A stretch of DNA of 5,421 nt. Source: Pseudomonadota bacterium. GTDB lineage: Bacteria; Pseudomonadota; Alphaproteobacteria; Rhizobiales; Rhizobiaceae. The notes beneath the pieces were generated by a model. It saw nothing but the letters and a program-made list of their open reading frames with translations. It ran no database searches and was not told the origin of the DNA. A program made the translations under genes and the position numbers. Below, one piece after another: positions 4,885 through 5,421 of the stretch (within the stretch, counting starts at the first letter, position 1; every line of letters starts with the position of its first letter). The stretch spans positions 1 to 5,421 of the forward strand of contig JAEWFU010000396.1 of the NCBI GenBank assembly GCA_023388675.1. The letters run 5' to 3'.

Positions 4885-5289
4885 ATGCCCTTCATATCAC
4901 AGCTCTACTTCAAGACCGCCATCGCCTTCCTCATCCTCGGCATCATGATGGGGCTTCAGATGTCGATCTCGGGCAACCACAACGTCATCGGCGCGCACGC
5001 CCACGCCAACCTGCTCGGCTGGGTGACGATGGCGCTGTTTGGAACCTGGTTCGCCTTCATGACAGAGAAAGCACAGTCCCGGCTCGCCATGATCCAGTAC
5101 GGCGTCTATACGACCGGCGTCGTCATCATGACGCCCTCGCTCTACTTCATGCTTCAGGGCAATCCCGCTCTCGAGCCGCTGGTCGCGGCGGGCTCGCTCA
5201 TCGCCTTCGCGGGCGTGTTGCTGTTCGCCTTCATGGTCTTCTCCGGTGAGCGCACTACTGCAAGCCGGGACGCCTCAGCGAGAATCTGA
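4885..5289 (+). CDS. Four-helix membrane protein, heme-copper oxidase subunit I-like small protein
   Basis: 134 aa from ATG 4885, with GGGAAGAAAA as probable ribosome binding site. Predicted membrane helices lie at about 9-28, 41-60, 68-90 and 97-119, with a short polar C-terminal tail. The motif NHNVIGAHAHANLLGWV (31-47), with H32, H38 and H40, resembles the His-bearing H-x-H-x-N-x-x-GW helix start seen in heme-copper oxidase subunit I and in small proteins often auto-annotated as 'cytochrome-c oxidase'. At 134 aa it is far shorter than a true subunit I (over 450 aa, 12 helices) and cannot hold a full heme-copper centre. It may bind heme or metal in the membrane; that is inference. Operonic with the cupin by position. 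Confidence 0.83.
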   Translation: MPFISQLYFKTAIAFLILGIMMGLQMSISGNHNVIGAHAHANLLGWVTMALFGTWFAFMTEKAQSRLAMIQYGVYTTGVVIMTPSLYFMLQGNPALEPLVAAGSLIAFAGVLLFAFMVFSGERTTASRDASARI

Positions 5290-5318
5290 TCGAGTCCTGC
5301 GCAGTAGAAACGGCTCGC

Positions 5319-5421
5319 TTACGCCTGCAATTTCGAGGTTTCCGAGAGTCCCCTGAATGCGTCATGCTGGCTGAGGTGAACCTCACCGTTGAGATGTCTG
5401 AGGAACTCCGTGGTCCTGAGC
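5319..5421 (-). CDS. Possible C-terminal end of a minus-strand gene, partial at right edge
   Basis: A minus-strand frame is open from the right edge to TAA 5321-5319. It gives 33 residues ending FLRHLNGEVHLSQHDAF then RGLSETSKLQA. The composition is protein-like but the piece is too short to place in a family. It would converge on the membrane-protein gene, with 29 bp between stops and no clear terminator hairpin. A plus-strand frame from ATG 5364 is an alternative, so confidence is low. Confidence 0.3.
   Translation of the reverse strand, partial: LRTTEFLRHLNGEVHLSQHDAFRGLSETSKLQA

Noticed and set aside
5372..5385. Small palindrome TGAGGT-GA-ACCTCA
   Set aside because: Six-base arms inside a possible coding tail are within chance expectation.
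5364..5421. Plus-strand frame from ATG 5364 at the right edge
   Set aside because: No ribosome binding site and only 19 codons visible; it competes with the opposite frame and cannot be supported.
1..5421. CRISPR array, phage genes or integrase
   Set aside because: No regularly spaced repeats and no integrase or phage structural protein motif were seen on either strand.

Overview
This is a high-GC window. The gene content, the promoter style in front of the tRNA (CTTGTC, 17 bp, CTATGT) and the protein families all point to an alphaproteobacterium, most likely of the Rhizobiales. That assignment is inference from sequence character, because no species-diagnostic gene is present. The window looks like a tRNA-anchored accessory stretch between two ordinary chromosomal segments.

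Layout, left to right. (1) Positions 1-578, minus strand: the N-terminal 192 codons of a polytopic membrane protein that runs off the left edge. It resembles a family often labelled 'fenitrothion hydrolase' in databases. (2) Positions 804-893: a complete tRNA-Ser(CGA) with encoded CCA and a good upstream promoter. (3) Positions 894-1187: about 290 bp with no convincing intact gene; it holds a short open tail in the plus frame and a 9-bp hairpin. (4) Positions 1188-1809: the left end of an IS21-family element (tandem terminal repeats and the first 169 codons of istA), cut off just after the first catalytic Asp. There is no istB and no right end. (5) Positions 1824-2503, minus strand: a type II toxin-antitoxin operon. 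A Phd/YefM-like antitoxin overlaps a PemK/MazF-like toxin by ATGA. A sigma70-type promoter lies over a near-perfect 27-bp palindrome, with the -10 box at its centre, which is a textbook autoregulation layout. (6) Positions 2599-2967, minus strand: a small hypothetical protein with two membrane segments, whose stop codon sits in the loop of a 9-bp hairpin. (7) Positions 3077-4189, minus strand: a 370-aa LuxR-type HTH regulator, divergent from (8) a cupin gene (4432-4857) and (9) a 134-aa four-helix membrane protein with a His-rich motif reminiscent of heme-copper oxidase subunit I (4885-5289). (10) The right edge may hold the last 33 codons of a minus-strand gene.

How the parts may work together: the toxin-antitoxin pair is a self-contained, self-regulated module, and the IS remnant landed 14 bp behind the toxin stop without breaking it. 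The LuxR-type regulator and the divergent cupin/membrane-protein pair share a 242-bp intergenic region with a dyad symmetry, so local control of the pair by the regulator is plausible but unproven. No CRISPR array, phage gene or clearly new multigene system was seen. The most distinctive points are the Phd-type antitoxin paired with a MazF-type toxin and its promoter-in-palindrome control site.
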